From Saccoglossus kowalevskii (lineage: Eukaryota; Hemichordata; Enteropneusta; Harrimaniidae), in assembly GCF_000003605.2 (NCBI RefSeq), contig NW_003113984.1, forward strand, positions 34,154 through 46,357: a stretch of DNA of 12,204 nucleotides. The letters run 5' to 3'. Both the position numbers and the translations under genes were made by a program. Below are positions 1 to 7,719 of the stretch, one piece after another. The notes under the pieces are model-generated. The model worked only from the letters and a program-made list of their open reading frames with translations. It did not search any database and was not told the DNA's origin. Numbering within the stretch: the first letter of the stretch is position 1; the number at the start of each line of letters is the position of its first letter.

Positions 1-177
1 CAAACACTCAAAATTTTTGACCAGGTCAAAAAGTTGCAGATTGTTACTATTCTATTTGTTTAGGATACATGCAGAATGTCGGCCACCAGCCATCTTTTTA
101 GCTCTGCTGTCGACTTTGTCGAGCGGAGCTTATCATAGGAGTGATTGTCCGTCGTCGTCCGTATCAATGTTTTACTT
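1..177. other. Non-coding sequence with no recognised gene
   Basis: I see no gene here. An open frame covers 17-355 on the + strand, but it is low-complexity (Ser/Phe/Leu-rich), resembles no family I know, and runs on through repeat DNA. The one local structure is a perfect palindrome at 14-32: 9-base arms TTTTTGACC and GGTCAAAAA around a single A. Confidence 0.6.
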
Positions 178-286
178 TTTCGACTTCTTCTTGAAAACTA
201 CAAGCTTGAATGCTTTGGTACTTGGTGTATATGTACCTTGGGTAGACCTCTCCCAGATTTTTTCATTTTGTAATGATATCTTTATT
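178..286 (+). repeat. Diverged unit of a ~156-bp repeat, left of the piggyBac-like element
   Basis: This stretch matches, in the same orientation, the repeat at 4386-4442 continued at 5272-5315. Shared landmarks in order are GACTTCTT, AAAACYACAAG, TTGCTTTGRTA or its equivalent, a TATATRKGTAC-like run, YCTCYCAGATTT, TTCATTT and ATGATATCTT. It is interrupted at about 287 by the piggyBac-like element, and the next unit resumes at about 4334. Identity is moderate, estimated by eye; the unit is clearly older or more diverged than those on the right. Confidence 0.6.
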
Positions 287-351
287 CCTTTTCCGGTCAA
301 GTCGGTGAAAAACCGTCGTCAATATGGGTATGCTAGAATTTACCACTCCAG
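287..351 (+). repeat. Left terminal inverted repeat region of the piggyBac-like element
   Basis: Three blocks (287-299, 301-317, 344-351) recur in inverted order and orientation at 4259-4333. The right arm has a 25-base insertion between the first and second blocks, and a shorter gap (11 rather than 26 bases) between the second and third. The base immediately outside is T-rich and does not preserve a clean TTAA. Confidence 0.6.
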
Positions 352-363
352 CTAGCTAACTGG

Positions 364-430
364 TTAAGTCGTTGAAAAACGGCCTGCTATTTAGGTTGCT
401 CAGACGGTCAAGCGTTTATACGTTGTACGG
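364..430 (+). repeat. Left subterminal repeats of the AAGTCGTT motif
   Basis: TTAAGTCGTTGAAAAACGG starts at 364, and a looser copy (GGTCAAGCGTTTATACGTTG) follows at about 405-424. Both resemble the terminal block at 299-317 and the right-side copies at 3550-3829. In piggyBac and many other DNA transposons such internal copies bind the transposase; that role is inference here. Confidence 0.5.
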
Positions 431-1121
431 AACCTGATATTTTACACTTGCGAAATTATGGAGGGAGAGAATTTGTTTTCAATTCCGTCAGGTCAAATAA
501 ATTAACCAAGTAATAAAGAATGTAATTCTGTACACTTGTCTGATCATTTCACTATTTTACTGTCACAACGCGTCTTTTGCGACGACGTAAAAAAAATGCC
601 TTGACCACATTGCAAACTGCAGCATTACAACCGTATTTGAACGACACGATTATAACAGTAGTAACGTATTTTGACCAGCTTGGCAAATAGTTCCGGCACT
701 TAGAATGAATAGCATGACGGATTCCAACGGCTGAGCTTGGAATGTTGGCAATCACCAACGTAAAATGACTGGGACAGCTGGTGGGAAATATTCAAGTCCA
801 CGTGATTTCACCGTCTGAGCTAGCATATGCAATTTTATTGTGTATGCAAATTGTAACCAATTCGTGTTCGAAAAAATAACATATTTATTTACATAACAAT
901 AAATATTCAAATTGTGGGGTGATGCAGTCTTGTGGACATCTGGTCGTTCAGCATAAATATGGCCGAAGAAAGTGAGATAAAGCCCAGACTCTACTTTCCG
1001 ACACGTACGTTAATATGCCGTCCTATACAGATTAGAAGTGTTTTATGAAGGCAAGAAGGAAACTGAAGAAAACGTGTCAATCGTGCAGTGGCACGGGGAG
1101 TGATAAGTTTGACATTAATAG
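431..1121. other. 5' non-coding part of the piggyBac-like element
   Basis: AT-rich sequence between the left subterminal repeats and the first open stretch of the transposase. Short open frames on both strands (for example 552-758 minus, 1045-1329 plus) show no family resemblance. I do not see a convincing promoter. In the reading frame that continues into the basic N-terminal region, a TAG stop at 1119-1121 closes the frame upstream, so any true N-terminus further left has been lost or lies across an intron or frameshift. Confidence 0.45.
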
Positions 1122-1604
1122 ACAGATTTTTCACCAGCAAAGCGTGGGAAAAGAAAGAAATCCAAAGCAAAGGAAACATTTGACGTCAGTGAGTTACCAG
1201 CCGAATGTACCATGGACACCAGTGATAATAGTCCACTCAAGAAAAGGAGTAAAAAGAATAAGAACAAATGCAACTCGGAGACTGTCTCCTCTGTCAATGA
1301 ACATGCGATTACAGAAGAAAGCCGTTTGAAGGATTGGGGGGGCAAACTAGGGGGCAAACCAGGAGGCAAACGTAAATCGAAGACTAATCGTAAAGTGGTT
1401 GAATCGCCAGCTGCCGACAAAGCAGATGCCAAAAAAACGTCGATGTCACCAAAGAAATGGTACAAGAAAATGTATGCGATACAGAACAATCAACACTTGC
1501 GAGTTTCCCCGAAAAACAAACTGTTAAAAAACGTGTTGTGTATGCACACGCATCGCCAATGGACACGCGTGATGATGAACTGTATTGGACGAAAAAGCGG
1601 GTGA
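1122..1604 (+). CDS. Basic Lys/Gly-rich open frame, likely former N-terminus of the transposase
   Basis: This is open for about 160 codons just ahead of the acidic transposase region, but in a different frame. It is strongly basic: GKRKKSKAK at about 1146, LKKRSKKNKNK at about 1233, and a Gly/Lys repeat GGKLGGKPGGKRKSK at about 1339. There is a possible ATG at 1212. The basic runs would serve as nuclear localisation or DNA-contact sequence. It overlaps the next transposase frame by a few codons, which fits a single ancestral protein split by an indel near 1580-1604. I do not recognise it as any other family. It could also be chance coding in lysine-rich DNA; the matching orientation and position inside the element favour the transposase reading. 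Confidence 0.4.
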   Translation, partial: TDFSPAKRGKRKKSKAKETFDVSELPAECTMDTSDNSPLKKRSKKNKNKCNSETVSSVNEHAITEESRLKDWGGKLGGKPGGKRKSKTNRKVVESPAADKADAKKTSMSPKKWYKKMYAIQNNQHLRVSPKNKLLKNVLCMHTHRQWTRVMMNCIGRKSG

Positions 1605-3383
1605 ACTACGACACAAAATACCAGATGACTTCATAGTTGCAAATGGCGACGATACAGATTCAGAAATCAATGAAGATCGTGCTGAGAATGACGATTTTTT
1701 AGAGCAACGTTACAAACCTGTACTCGATAGCGACATTGATATTGAATCCGACACAGAAATTGGTGCTACATTCGATTATGTTGCCTCCGGCACTGGTGAA
1801 TGGAGAATGGCCAAGGAGGAAGACTGCGATATATTTACTATTCCAGTTTTTGAACACAAACCTGGACCATCTTTCGAACTGCCTTCATATTCTCGTGAGG
1901 TGGAATATTTCTACAAATTTATCCCATCAGAACTGATAGAACTGGCTTCCATCGAGACTAATAAATACGCCAAATATCATCAAAAATACATTGCAAAAAA
2001 ATTAAATGCCCGCTGGCGTAATACAAATTTCAGTGAAATACAAGCATTCTTTGGTGTGATGATATGTATGGGTGTTGATCACAAATCAGCAATCGACTAT
2101 TATTGGTCGAGTGACCCCTTTCTGCAGAATATGGAAATTGCGTCAGTAATGAATCGGGCCAGATTTCAAATGCTAATGCGTTATTTTCATTTAGCTGATC
2201 CACGGCGGGATCCTGACATTGAACGTTGTCGCCACCGATCAGAGGCCGACCCGTTGTATAAAATCAACCCGTGGCTGAAACCCGTACTCAAAAATTGTCA
2301 GTGATACTACCAGATGGGACAGGAAATTTCGATTGATAAGGGTATGATTAGATTCAAGGGTCGGTCCAAGTTTAAGCAGAGACTGCCCCACAAACCCGAC
2401 CGTGATGGCTTCAAAATATGGCAGGTGTGAGACTAGACAACGTCTTGCATTGCAAACTTTGAACCAAAACATATTCTTTTCTGTGATTCGCTTTTTATGT
2501 CAGTTAATACAGCCCTTGAATTACAAGACAAGAAAGTGTACATGGTCGGTAGTTTTAGCAGACGAAATTGGAAAACCATGCCGCCGCAATTAATTCCTGA
2601 GGGGAAAAGCAAGAAGCTGAAATTGAAAATTGGTGAAAAGAAAGCAGCAACTAGACCGGACGGCACTATCAATATTACTGCATACCAGGATGACAGCGCG
2701 CAAATATTGATTTTAAATACAGTCTATCCCCCACTGGCTCCGTCGGCAGAAGCAGTAGATGACGAGAGACAAGTGCCTATATCGTTACAATGTTACATCA
2801 CATGGGTAGCATGGATCATTCTAACCAAAGGCGAAAATACTATCACACAAACAATTGTTGGTGGATCTACATGGCCTGTTACCTCATAGATGTTGCATTG
2901 GTCAATGCTTATGAATGTTTCAAGGCATTGAATCGCACGACTAAAGTAACAGGTAAACAACTGATTGGTGGACACTCGAGTAGAATTCAAAAATCTATAA
3001 GAGAAGTTGGCTCTCTTTCAAGTAATAAGTCATTTATTCGTAGTGAAAACATGGATTCGCACGAAATATGCAGACTATTTGGGCATCAAAAATCGTGTAA
3101 GCAGTGCAGCAAGGACGGGAGAAAAACGGCGAGTGCCAGATTATCAGAAACATCGAAAGGATGCCCAATTTGTAAAGTTCACCTTCATGCGGGCAAATGT
3201 TTCGCTGCTTTTCATCACGACATGGCACTGAGGGGGAAAACGCACCATGGGAACACAAACATGAAGTACGGAAGAGCAGCCCTCGACATCAGGCAGACGC
3301 ATGGGAGCAGCCTGCTGGGGTGGACACGTACAACAAATAAATTTGGGACTTATTACAGCGTCACGAATTGTACAATAGTTTGA
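1122..3383 (+). pseudogene. PiggyBac-family transposase, decayed (DDE_Tnp_1_7)
   Basis: The intact enzyme would cut and paste its element at TTAA. Landmarks run in family order: an acidic stretch at 1627-1782 (DDTDSEINED and SDIDIESDTE); PGPSF near 1862; ETNKYAKYH near 1954; IQAFFGVMICMG near 2038; IDYYWSSDPF near 2092; MNRARFQMLMRYFHLAD near 2149; SIDKGMIRFKGR near 2329; a CDSLFMSVNTALEL block at 2482-2520; NWKTMPPQL near 2566; MGSMDHSNQ at 2802; DVALVNAY near 2889; and a Cys/His-rich C-terminus (CKQC, then CPICKVHLHAGKCF) at about 3099-3210. Aspartates at 2335, 2485 and 2692 match the catalytic triad. Lesions: TGA 2302-2304, TGA 2428-2430, TAG 2434-2436; triad spacing of 50 and 69 residues, shorter than the 78 and 101 of the insect enzyme, with an apparent loss between about 2461 and 2473; a frame change near 2785-2800; another near 1580-1604. 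The main frame opens at 1579 without an ATG. Residues after about 3225 do not look conserved. Certainly non-functional as read. Confidence 0.88.
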
Positions 3384-3507
3384 GTTGGTGAAAATACGCT
3401 ATTGTTATTTTAGTTTCATGCTCACTCAGTATTTATACGTTTTAATGTCAGGATAGTTCATCGGGTCTAGATGGTGGAAATAAGTTTCTGTGCGAGTATA
3501 TATACAC

Positions 3508-3699
3508 GCCAAGTCCCTGCAGTTACGTTCTCGCTAGTTCGTTTTATTTCAAGTCGTTAAATATACGTTGAAATATTTAGTTAGTCAATCGGGTCATGTC
3601 TGTGAATATACCTTGCCGTGTGAAGGTAACCCTGATCAAGTTGTTGCAGTTACATTCTTGTTCGTTTTAGTCTCAGTTTAAGTCGTTAAATATATGTTG
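3508..3699 (+). repeat. 129-bp tandem duplication in the transposon 3' region
   Basis: The segment 3508-3570 is repeated with changes at 3637-3699. Both read AAGTYNNTGCAGTTAC, then a TTCTYG run, then GTTCGTTTTA, and end in AAGTCGTTAAATAT(A/G)(C/T)GTTG-type sequence. The offset is 129 bases. Confidence 0.6.
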
Positions 3700-3829
3700 T
3701 AAGTGTGGGCTTACTCATACGGTCAAGTCGGTTAATATACGTTAGAGCTTGAATATAACATCAGTTAAGTCACGGAAAGTACGTTGTGATATGTTACACA
3801 TGTAGTTCAAGTCGTTGAATACACGTTGC
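3550..3829 (+). repeat. Five-copy subterminal repeat, AAGTCGTTAAATATACGTTG type
   Basis: Copies lie at 3550-3570, 3680-3699, 3724-3743, 3765-3787 and 3807-3829, all on the + strand. They share YAAGTCGTT followed by an AT-rich step and ACGTTG. The last copy (TCAAGTCGTTGAATACACG) is nearly the terminal block itself. A weaker copy may sit at 3591-3613. Likely transposase-binding sites, by analogy with other cut-and-paste transposons. Confidence 0.6.
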
Positions 3830-4095
3830 AATTTGAAATGTACGCTGACAGGTCGAGTATGTCAAACATGTTTTCCCCCATACATGTCCCAAATATCCCT
3901 ATACTCGCGCGTTTTTTTTCTTCTTACTTCGAACTTGCATTCATGTAGTGACCTTGTACTTGCTTGTAATGTGTTTTCAATTAAGCAATATTTATTTCAA
4001 TGTTTAACACGTGTTTATTGAAACTGCACAAAGGGCAAAACATCGTTACCGGTACTTAATGACAGTAAAAAATGTGTATTAAAATAAAACGGTGA

Positions 4096-4111
4096 TTTTT
4101 TTTTTTTTTTT
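4096..4111 (+). repeat. Poly-T run of 16
   Basis: An uninterrupted T16 tract inside the piggyBac-like element's 3' region. It is directly visible and has no evident function. Confidence 0.9.
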
Positions 4112-4277
4112 ATACGAGAAATTGTTGTACATGGTGGTAATGAAGTGTGTATGCGAACAGATTGCAAAAAATGTGAAAACTGTAGTCGATACAGTCTGTT
4201 AACTTTGGCCTATTTTTGCAAAAATGTCTGGCAGGATAGCATGCACAGATGCTGGCTACTGGAGTGCATTGAATCAT

Positions 4278-4333
4278 GACCGTTTTTCACCGACTTAACC
4301 TGATAGCCTGAAACTCCCCTGACCGGAAATAGG
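4278..4333 (-). repeat. Right terminal inverted repeat region of the piggyBac-like element
   Basis: Read on the minus strand from 4333, it opens CCTATTTCCGGTCA and, after 25 further bases, reaches GTCGGTGAAAAACGGTC at 4294-4278. Each block pairs with the left end. TTAA at 4295-4298 lies inside and is probably part of the recurring YYAAGTCG motif rather than a target duplication. Confidence 0.6.
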
Positions 4334-4442
4334 TAATTCTCTAATTTTGGTGAATATTTTTGTCATTTTTGGTAAAGTGATATTTTTGACTTCTTGTTAA
4401 AAACCACAAGTGCAATTGCTTTGATATTACATATATAGGTAC

Positions 4443-5271
4443 TACCGTAAAAACTTGATTAATTCGCGGTCTCTATTAATTCGCGCACCCATTTTATTTT
4501 TATAATGCTAATTTTTTAATGTATCCTTTTAATTCGCGGCGTTCAAAAACATGTTTAAAATTGTATCCTATTAATTCGCAGGCCAGAATAAAGTGGATAA
4601 CTCAGATTATATTGCATGAAGACATTAAAAATATAAAAAAATCATTCCCCCACACACTACAGATGCTGGGCAAGATTATTACTTGTACTGACGTTCCTTT
4701 TCATTTAACCCCCAGTTAACTCTTCGCGTCCATGGTATTTGTGAGAGTTGAAAGATTTTTTGAACAAATGACAAGTAACTATATTGATTTGCGTCAAGCT
4801 GGGTGGCCCGAATTTAAATATCAGTGCATTATTTTTTCTAAACAATTTCTGAGATCATTTTTATCAACGCAGGGTTATTTTTCTGGGTGATGCCTAGAAA
4901 AATAAAAAAAGGCAGTGCAGCCAGATGACTACTTTGTAGCCATGTGTTTATTGTTTGTGTACAGAGTGGCCTTCGCCATTTCAGTTTCATTTCAAGTGTT
5001 ACATGGTGCTGGTCCCTGCCCGACTTTACGCCATGAATGTCGCTAGCCACGAGTCTCAGAGGCACTAAAAAAACGTCCTGTAATCGTGTTCATTGGAAAA
5101 CAAAACAAATCACTAATAAATTTATGAAAACAGCTCCCTTTTGAATCGATCTAAACGTACTCTTTTAATTTGCGTACCAAAAACCAATAATTTCTCTTTT
5201 TACGCTATTAATTCGTGCACTTGAAAAAATAATTATTTTTACTACCGCGAATTAATCAAGTTTTTACGGTA
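4443..5271. mobile_element. Non-autonomous pogo/Tigger-like MITE with perfect 28-bp inverted repeats
   Basis: 4443-4470 and 5244-5271 are perfect reverse complements, 28 of 28. Taking the outer TA as target duplication (4443-4444 and 5270-5271), the element is 825 bp and starts CCGTAAAAACTTGATTAA. Both the start and the TA target resemble the pogo/Tigger branch of Tc1/mariner, whose ends typically read CAGTAAAACCTCGATT or similar; that assignment is from memory. No transposase is visible. Short open frames at 4519-4719 (+) and 4838-5065 (-) resemble nothing I know. It sits inside one unit of the surrounding 156-bp repeat. Confidence 0.85.
4469..5220 (+). repeat. Internal TTAATTCGCG-type repeats of the MITE
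   Basis: The inner part of the terminal repeat, TTAATTCGCGG, is re-used inside the element: CTATTAATTCGCGCAC (4473-4488), GTATCCTTTTAATTCGCGGC (4521-4540), GTATCCTATTAATTCGCAGG (4563-4582), CTTTTAATTTGCGTACC (5162-5178) and CTATTAATTCGTGCAC (5205-5220). All are on the + strand, at both ends of the element. Confidence 0.75.
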
Positions 5272-5510
5272 CATGTGGGACCACTCTCAGATTTGTTCAT
5301 TTCATGATGATATCTTCAATTCTCTAATTTTGATGAATATTTTTATCATTTTTGCTAAAAAGTGATATTTTCGACTTCTTGTTAAAAACCACAATCATTT
5401 ATGTTGAAAAATGATATTTTTGAATTTTTGTTGAAAACAGCAAGTCCCATTGCATTGATACTATGCATATTGTTCATTTTCTAATGATATCTTCTGTTCT
5501 TTAATTGAAA

Positions 5511-5677
5511 TGTGCAGTGCTAACAGCGGAGCTATCTCAGCCGAGAGGCTGCTTGTTATTGTCCTTGCTGGTTTTCACAAGCAATAAGAAAATTAATAAT
5601 AATACCTAACAAAATTTGAATGAAAAAGACACCACTGTTCAAAATCAATTTACACTCTTCACTTATAAAAATTTCAG
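5511..5677. other. Short unique spacer between two repeat arrays
   Basis: AT-rich sequence with no repeat or gene that I can identify. It separates the degenerate end of the 156-bp repeat from the first minisatellite-like sequence (CCTTGCTGCAGTGTTGC at 5678). Confidence 0.5.
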
Positions 5678-7422
5678 CCTTGCTGCAGTGTTGCGGCATC
5701 TGTCGTAGAGCTGCTGCAGCCATGCTCTGCAGTCCTTGCTGCACAGTGCTGCTGCAATCATGCTCTGCAGTCCTTGCTGCACAGTGCTGCTGCAGCCATG
5801 CTCTGCAGTCCTTGCTGCACAGTGCTGCTGCAGCCATGCTTTGCAGTCCTTGCTGCACAGTGTTGCTGCAGCCATGCTCTGCAGTCCTTGCTGCTTAGTG
5901 TTGCTGCAACCATGCTCTGCAGTCCTTGCTGCTTAGTGTTGCTACAGCCATGCTCTGCAGTCCTTGCTGCACAGTGTTGCTGCAACCATGCTCTGCAGTC
6001 CTTGCTGCAGTGTTGCTGCAGCCATGCTCTGCAGTCCTTGCTGCACAGTGTTGTTGCAGCCATGCTCTGCAGTCCTTGCTGCAGTGTTGTTGCAGCCATG
6101 CTCTGCAGTCCTTGCTGCACAGTGTTGTTGCAGCCATGCTCAGCAGTCCTTGCTGCAGTGTTGTTGCACCCATGCTCTGCAGTCCCTGCTGCACAGTGTT
6201 GCTGCAGCCATGCTTTGCAGTCCTTGCTGCAGTGTTGCTGCAGCCATGCTTTGCAGTCCTTGCTGCAGTGTTGCTGCAGCCATGCTCTGCAGTCCTTGCT
6301 GCAGTGTTGCTGCAACCATGCTCTGCAGTCCTTGCTTAGTGTTGCTGCAACCATGCTCTGCAGTCCTTGCTGCACAGTGTCGCTGCAACCATGCTCTGCA
6401 GTCCTTGCTGCACAGTGTTGCTGCAACCATGCTCTGCAGTCCTTGCTGCAGTGTTGCTGCAGCCATGCTCTGCAGTCCTTGCTGCAGTGTTGCTGCAGCC
6501 ATGCTCTGCAGTCCTTGCTGCACAGTGTTGCTGCAGCCATGCTCTGCAGTCCTTGCTGTAGTTGCTGCAGCCATGCTCTGCAGTCCCTGCTGCACAGTGT
6601 TGCTGCTGCCATGCTCTGCAGTCCTTGCTGCACAGTGTTGCTGCTGCCATGCTCTGCAGTCCTTGCTGCACAGTGTTGCTGCTGCCATGCTCTGCAGTCC
6701 TTGCTGCACAGTGTTGCTGCTGCCATGCTCTGCAGTCCTTGCTGCACAGTGTTGCTGCTGCCATGCTCTGCAGTCCTTGCTGCACAGTGTTGCTGCTGCC
6801 ATGCTCTGCAGTCCTTGCTGCACAGTGTTGCTGCTGCCATGCTCTGCAGTCCTTGCTGCACAGTGTTGCTGCTGCCATGCTCTGCAGTTCCTGCTGCACA
6901 GTGTTGCTGCTGCCATGCTCTGCAGTTCCTGCTGCACAGTGTTGCTGCAGCCATGCTCTGCAGTTCCTGCTGCACAGTGTTGCTGCAGCCATGCTCTGCA
7001 GTTCCTGCTGCACAGTGTTGCTGCAGCCATGCTCTGCAGTTCCTGCTGCACAGTGTTGCTGCAGCCATGCTCTGCAGTTCCTGCTGCACAGTGTTGCTGC
7101 AGCCATGCTCTGCAGTCCTTGCTGCACAGTGTTGCTGCAGCCATGCTCTGCAGTCCTTGCTGCACAGTGTTGCTGCAACCATGCTCTGCAGTCCTTGCTG
7201 CACAGTCCTTGCTGCTTAGTGTTGATGCAGCCATGCTCTGCAGTCCTTGCTGCACAGTCCTTGCTGCTTAGTGTTGATGCAGCCATGCTCTGCAGTCCTT
7301 GCTGCACAGTCCTTGCTGCTTAGTGTTGATGCAGCCATGCTCTGCAGTCCTTGCTGCAGTCATGCTCTGCAGTCCTTGCTGCAGTGTTGCTGCAACCATG
7401 CTCTGCAGTCCTTGCTGCACAG
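5678..7422 (+). repeat. 38-bp CTG/CAG-rich minisatellite, 45 units
   Basis: Counting the anchor CATGCT gives 45 units from 5721 to 7397. A typical 38-bp unit is TGCTGCAGCC, then ATGCTCTGCAGTCC, then TTGCTGCACAGTGT. Spacing is exactly 38 for the first seven steps (5721-5987). It then mixes 34, 35, 36 and 38, with 36/38 alternating three times between 5987 and 6209. It is exactly 38 for sixteen steps (6572-7180), then 52, 52, 52, 25 and 36. The 36-bp form lacks one CA (GCTGCAGTGT for GCTGCACAGTGT). Every unit carries CTGCAG, often twice. Because the unit has almost no stop codons and 38 is not a multiple of 3, long open frames of up to 481 codons appear on both strands. They are repetitive Cys/Leu/Ala or Gln/Ala/Cys strings and I do not treat them as genes. 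Confidence 0.95.
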
Positions 7423-7719
7423 ACATGGATGCTGCTACTTCCTGCACAGATTATTACAATCAAGTTTTCAAAACTTGCTGTAAGGATGTCGCTACCACCA
7501 AACCACTGGTCCACTTCACAACATTACTATATCTATCCCTACCTAGCTTGAAATAGTACAAAACAATTTCCCTAAAAAACAAACAAACTCCTACTGTGTG
7601 ATAAGAGTCAAACCAGTTAAGTCAATCAGGTAAAGTGATTATTTCGATCATCCTGATAGTGATCATATACTGAAAATTTCCATATGCAACTCCACAAATA
7701 ATTTTGGGCATACATTAGT
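7423..7719. other. Non-coding sequence right of the minisatellite
   Basis: No gene, splice-bounded exon or repeat that I can support. The first bases (GGATGCTGCTAC) still look satellite-like, then the DNA becomes AT-rich. Confidence 0.5.

Larger units (their letters stand above)
3384..4277. other. 3' non-coding part of the piggyBac-like element
   Basis: This follows the transposase remnant and holds the subterminal repeats described separately. It also holds an AATAAA hexamer at 4083-4088, about 700 bases past the last stop, that could have served as a polyadenylation signal, and a run of 16 T at 4096-4111. No other gene is visible; the short open frame at 3815-4021 lies partly in the repeats. 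Confidence 0.5.
287..4333 (+). mobile_element. Degraded piggyBac-like DNA transposon
   Basis: Placed by a transposase remnant of the piggyBac (DDE_Tnp_1_7) family and by collinear inverted blocks at the two ends. The left end reads CCTTTTCCGGTCA (287-299), then GTCGGTGAAAAACCGTC (301-317), then CACTCCAG (344-351). Read inward on the minus strand, the right end gives CCTATTTCCGGTCA (4333-4320), GTCGGTGAAAAACGGTC (4294-4278) and CACTCCAG (4266-4259). The blocks match 13 of 14 with one indel, 16/17 and 8/8, separated by indels. A CC-plus-T-rich start is typical of piggyBac termini. The expected TTAA duplication is degenerate: TATT at 283-286 on the left, TAAT at 4334-4337 on the right. A second possible boundary uses exact TTAA at 364-367 and 4295-4298 with 15/17 matching arms. 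I prefer the outer ends because more blocks match and because the neighbouring repeat array resumes exactly there. Confidence 0.7.
4334..5510 (+). repeat. Tandem ~156-bp repeat, interrupted by a MITE
   Basis: The landmark AATTCTCTAATTTTGRTGAAT occurs at about 4335 and again at about 5318. Removing the MITE and one TA leaves a unit of about 156 bp. A third, more diverged unit begins near 5497 (GTTCTTTAATTG). The second unit contains a partial internal duplication: the GACTTCTTGTTAAAAACCAC block near 5374 recurs loosely as AATTTTTGTTGAAAACAGC near 5434. Shared blocks are TGATATTTTYGACTTCTTGT, CAGATTTGTTCATTT and ATGATATCTT. No coding potential. Confidence 0.7.

Noticed and set aside
17-355. 112-codon open frame on the + strand
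   Set aside because: No family resemblance, and it crosses a repeat unit and the piggyBac left end.
842-851. Octamer ATGCAAAT near 843 as a regulatory site
   Set aside because: A single copy in AT-rich transposon DNA is expected by chance, unlike the repeated copies at 8305-9419.
1115-1489. 124-codon open frame on the minus strand
   Set aside because: It is the complement of the basic Lys-rich transposase region. Its Leu/Phe/Ser-rich content is the usual shadow of such sequence.
1585-1590. Start codon for the transposase at 1585
   Set aside because: The codon there is TTG, not ATG. The frame is simply open from 1579 after three TGA codons, so the true start must lie upstream in another frame.
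364-4298. TTAA at 364-367 and 4295-4298 as the piggyBac target duplication
   Set aside because: TTAAGTCG and TCAAGTCG recur as an internal motif, and further inverted blocks match outside these points. Kept only as the alternative boundary.
4838-5065. 75-codon minus-strand frame inside the first MITE
   Set aside because: No transposase motif or recognisable domain; short enough for chance.
5758-7219. Long open frames (up to 481 codons) on both strands of the minisatellite
   Set aside because: They exist because the repeat unit has almost no stops. Units of 34-38 bp shift the frame repeatedly, the proteins are pure repeat strings, and no splice or start context supports them.
5678-7422. CRISPR-like regular repeats
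   Set aside because: The units abut with no unique spacers, and the context is animal DNA. It is a minisatellite.
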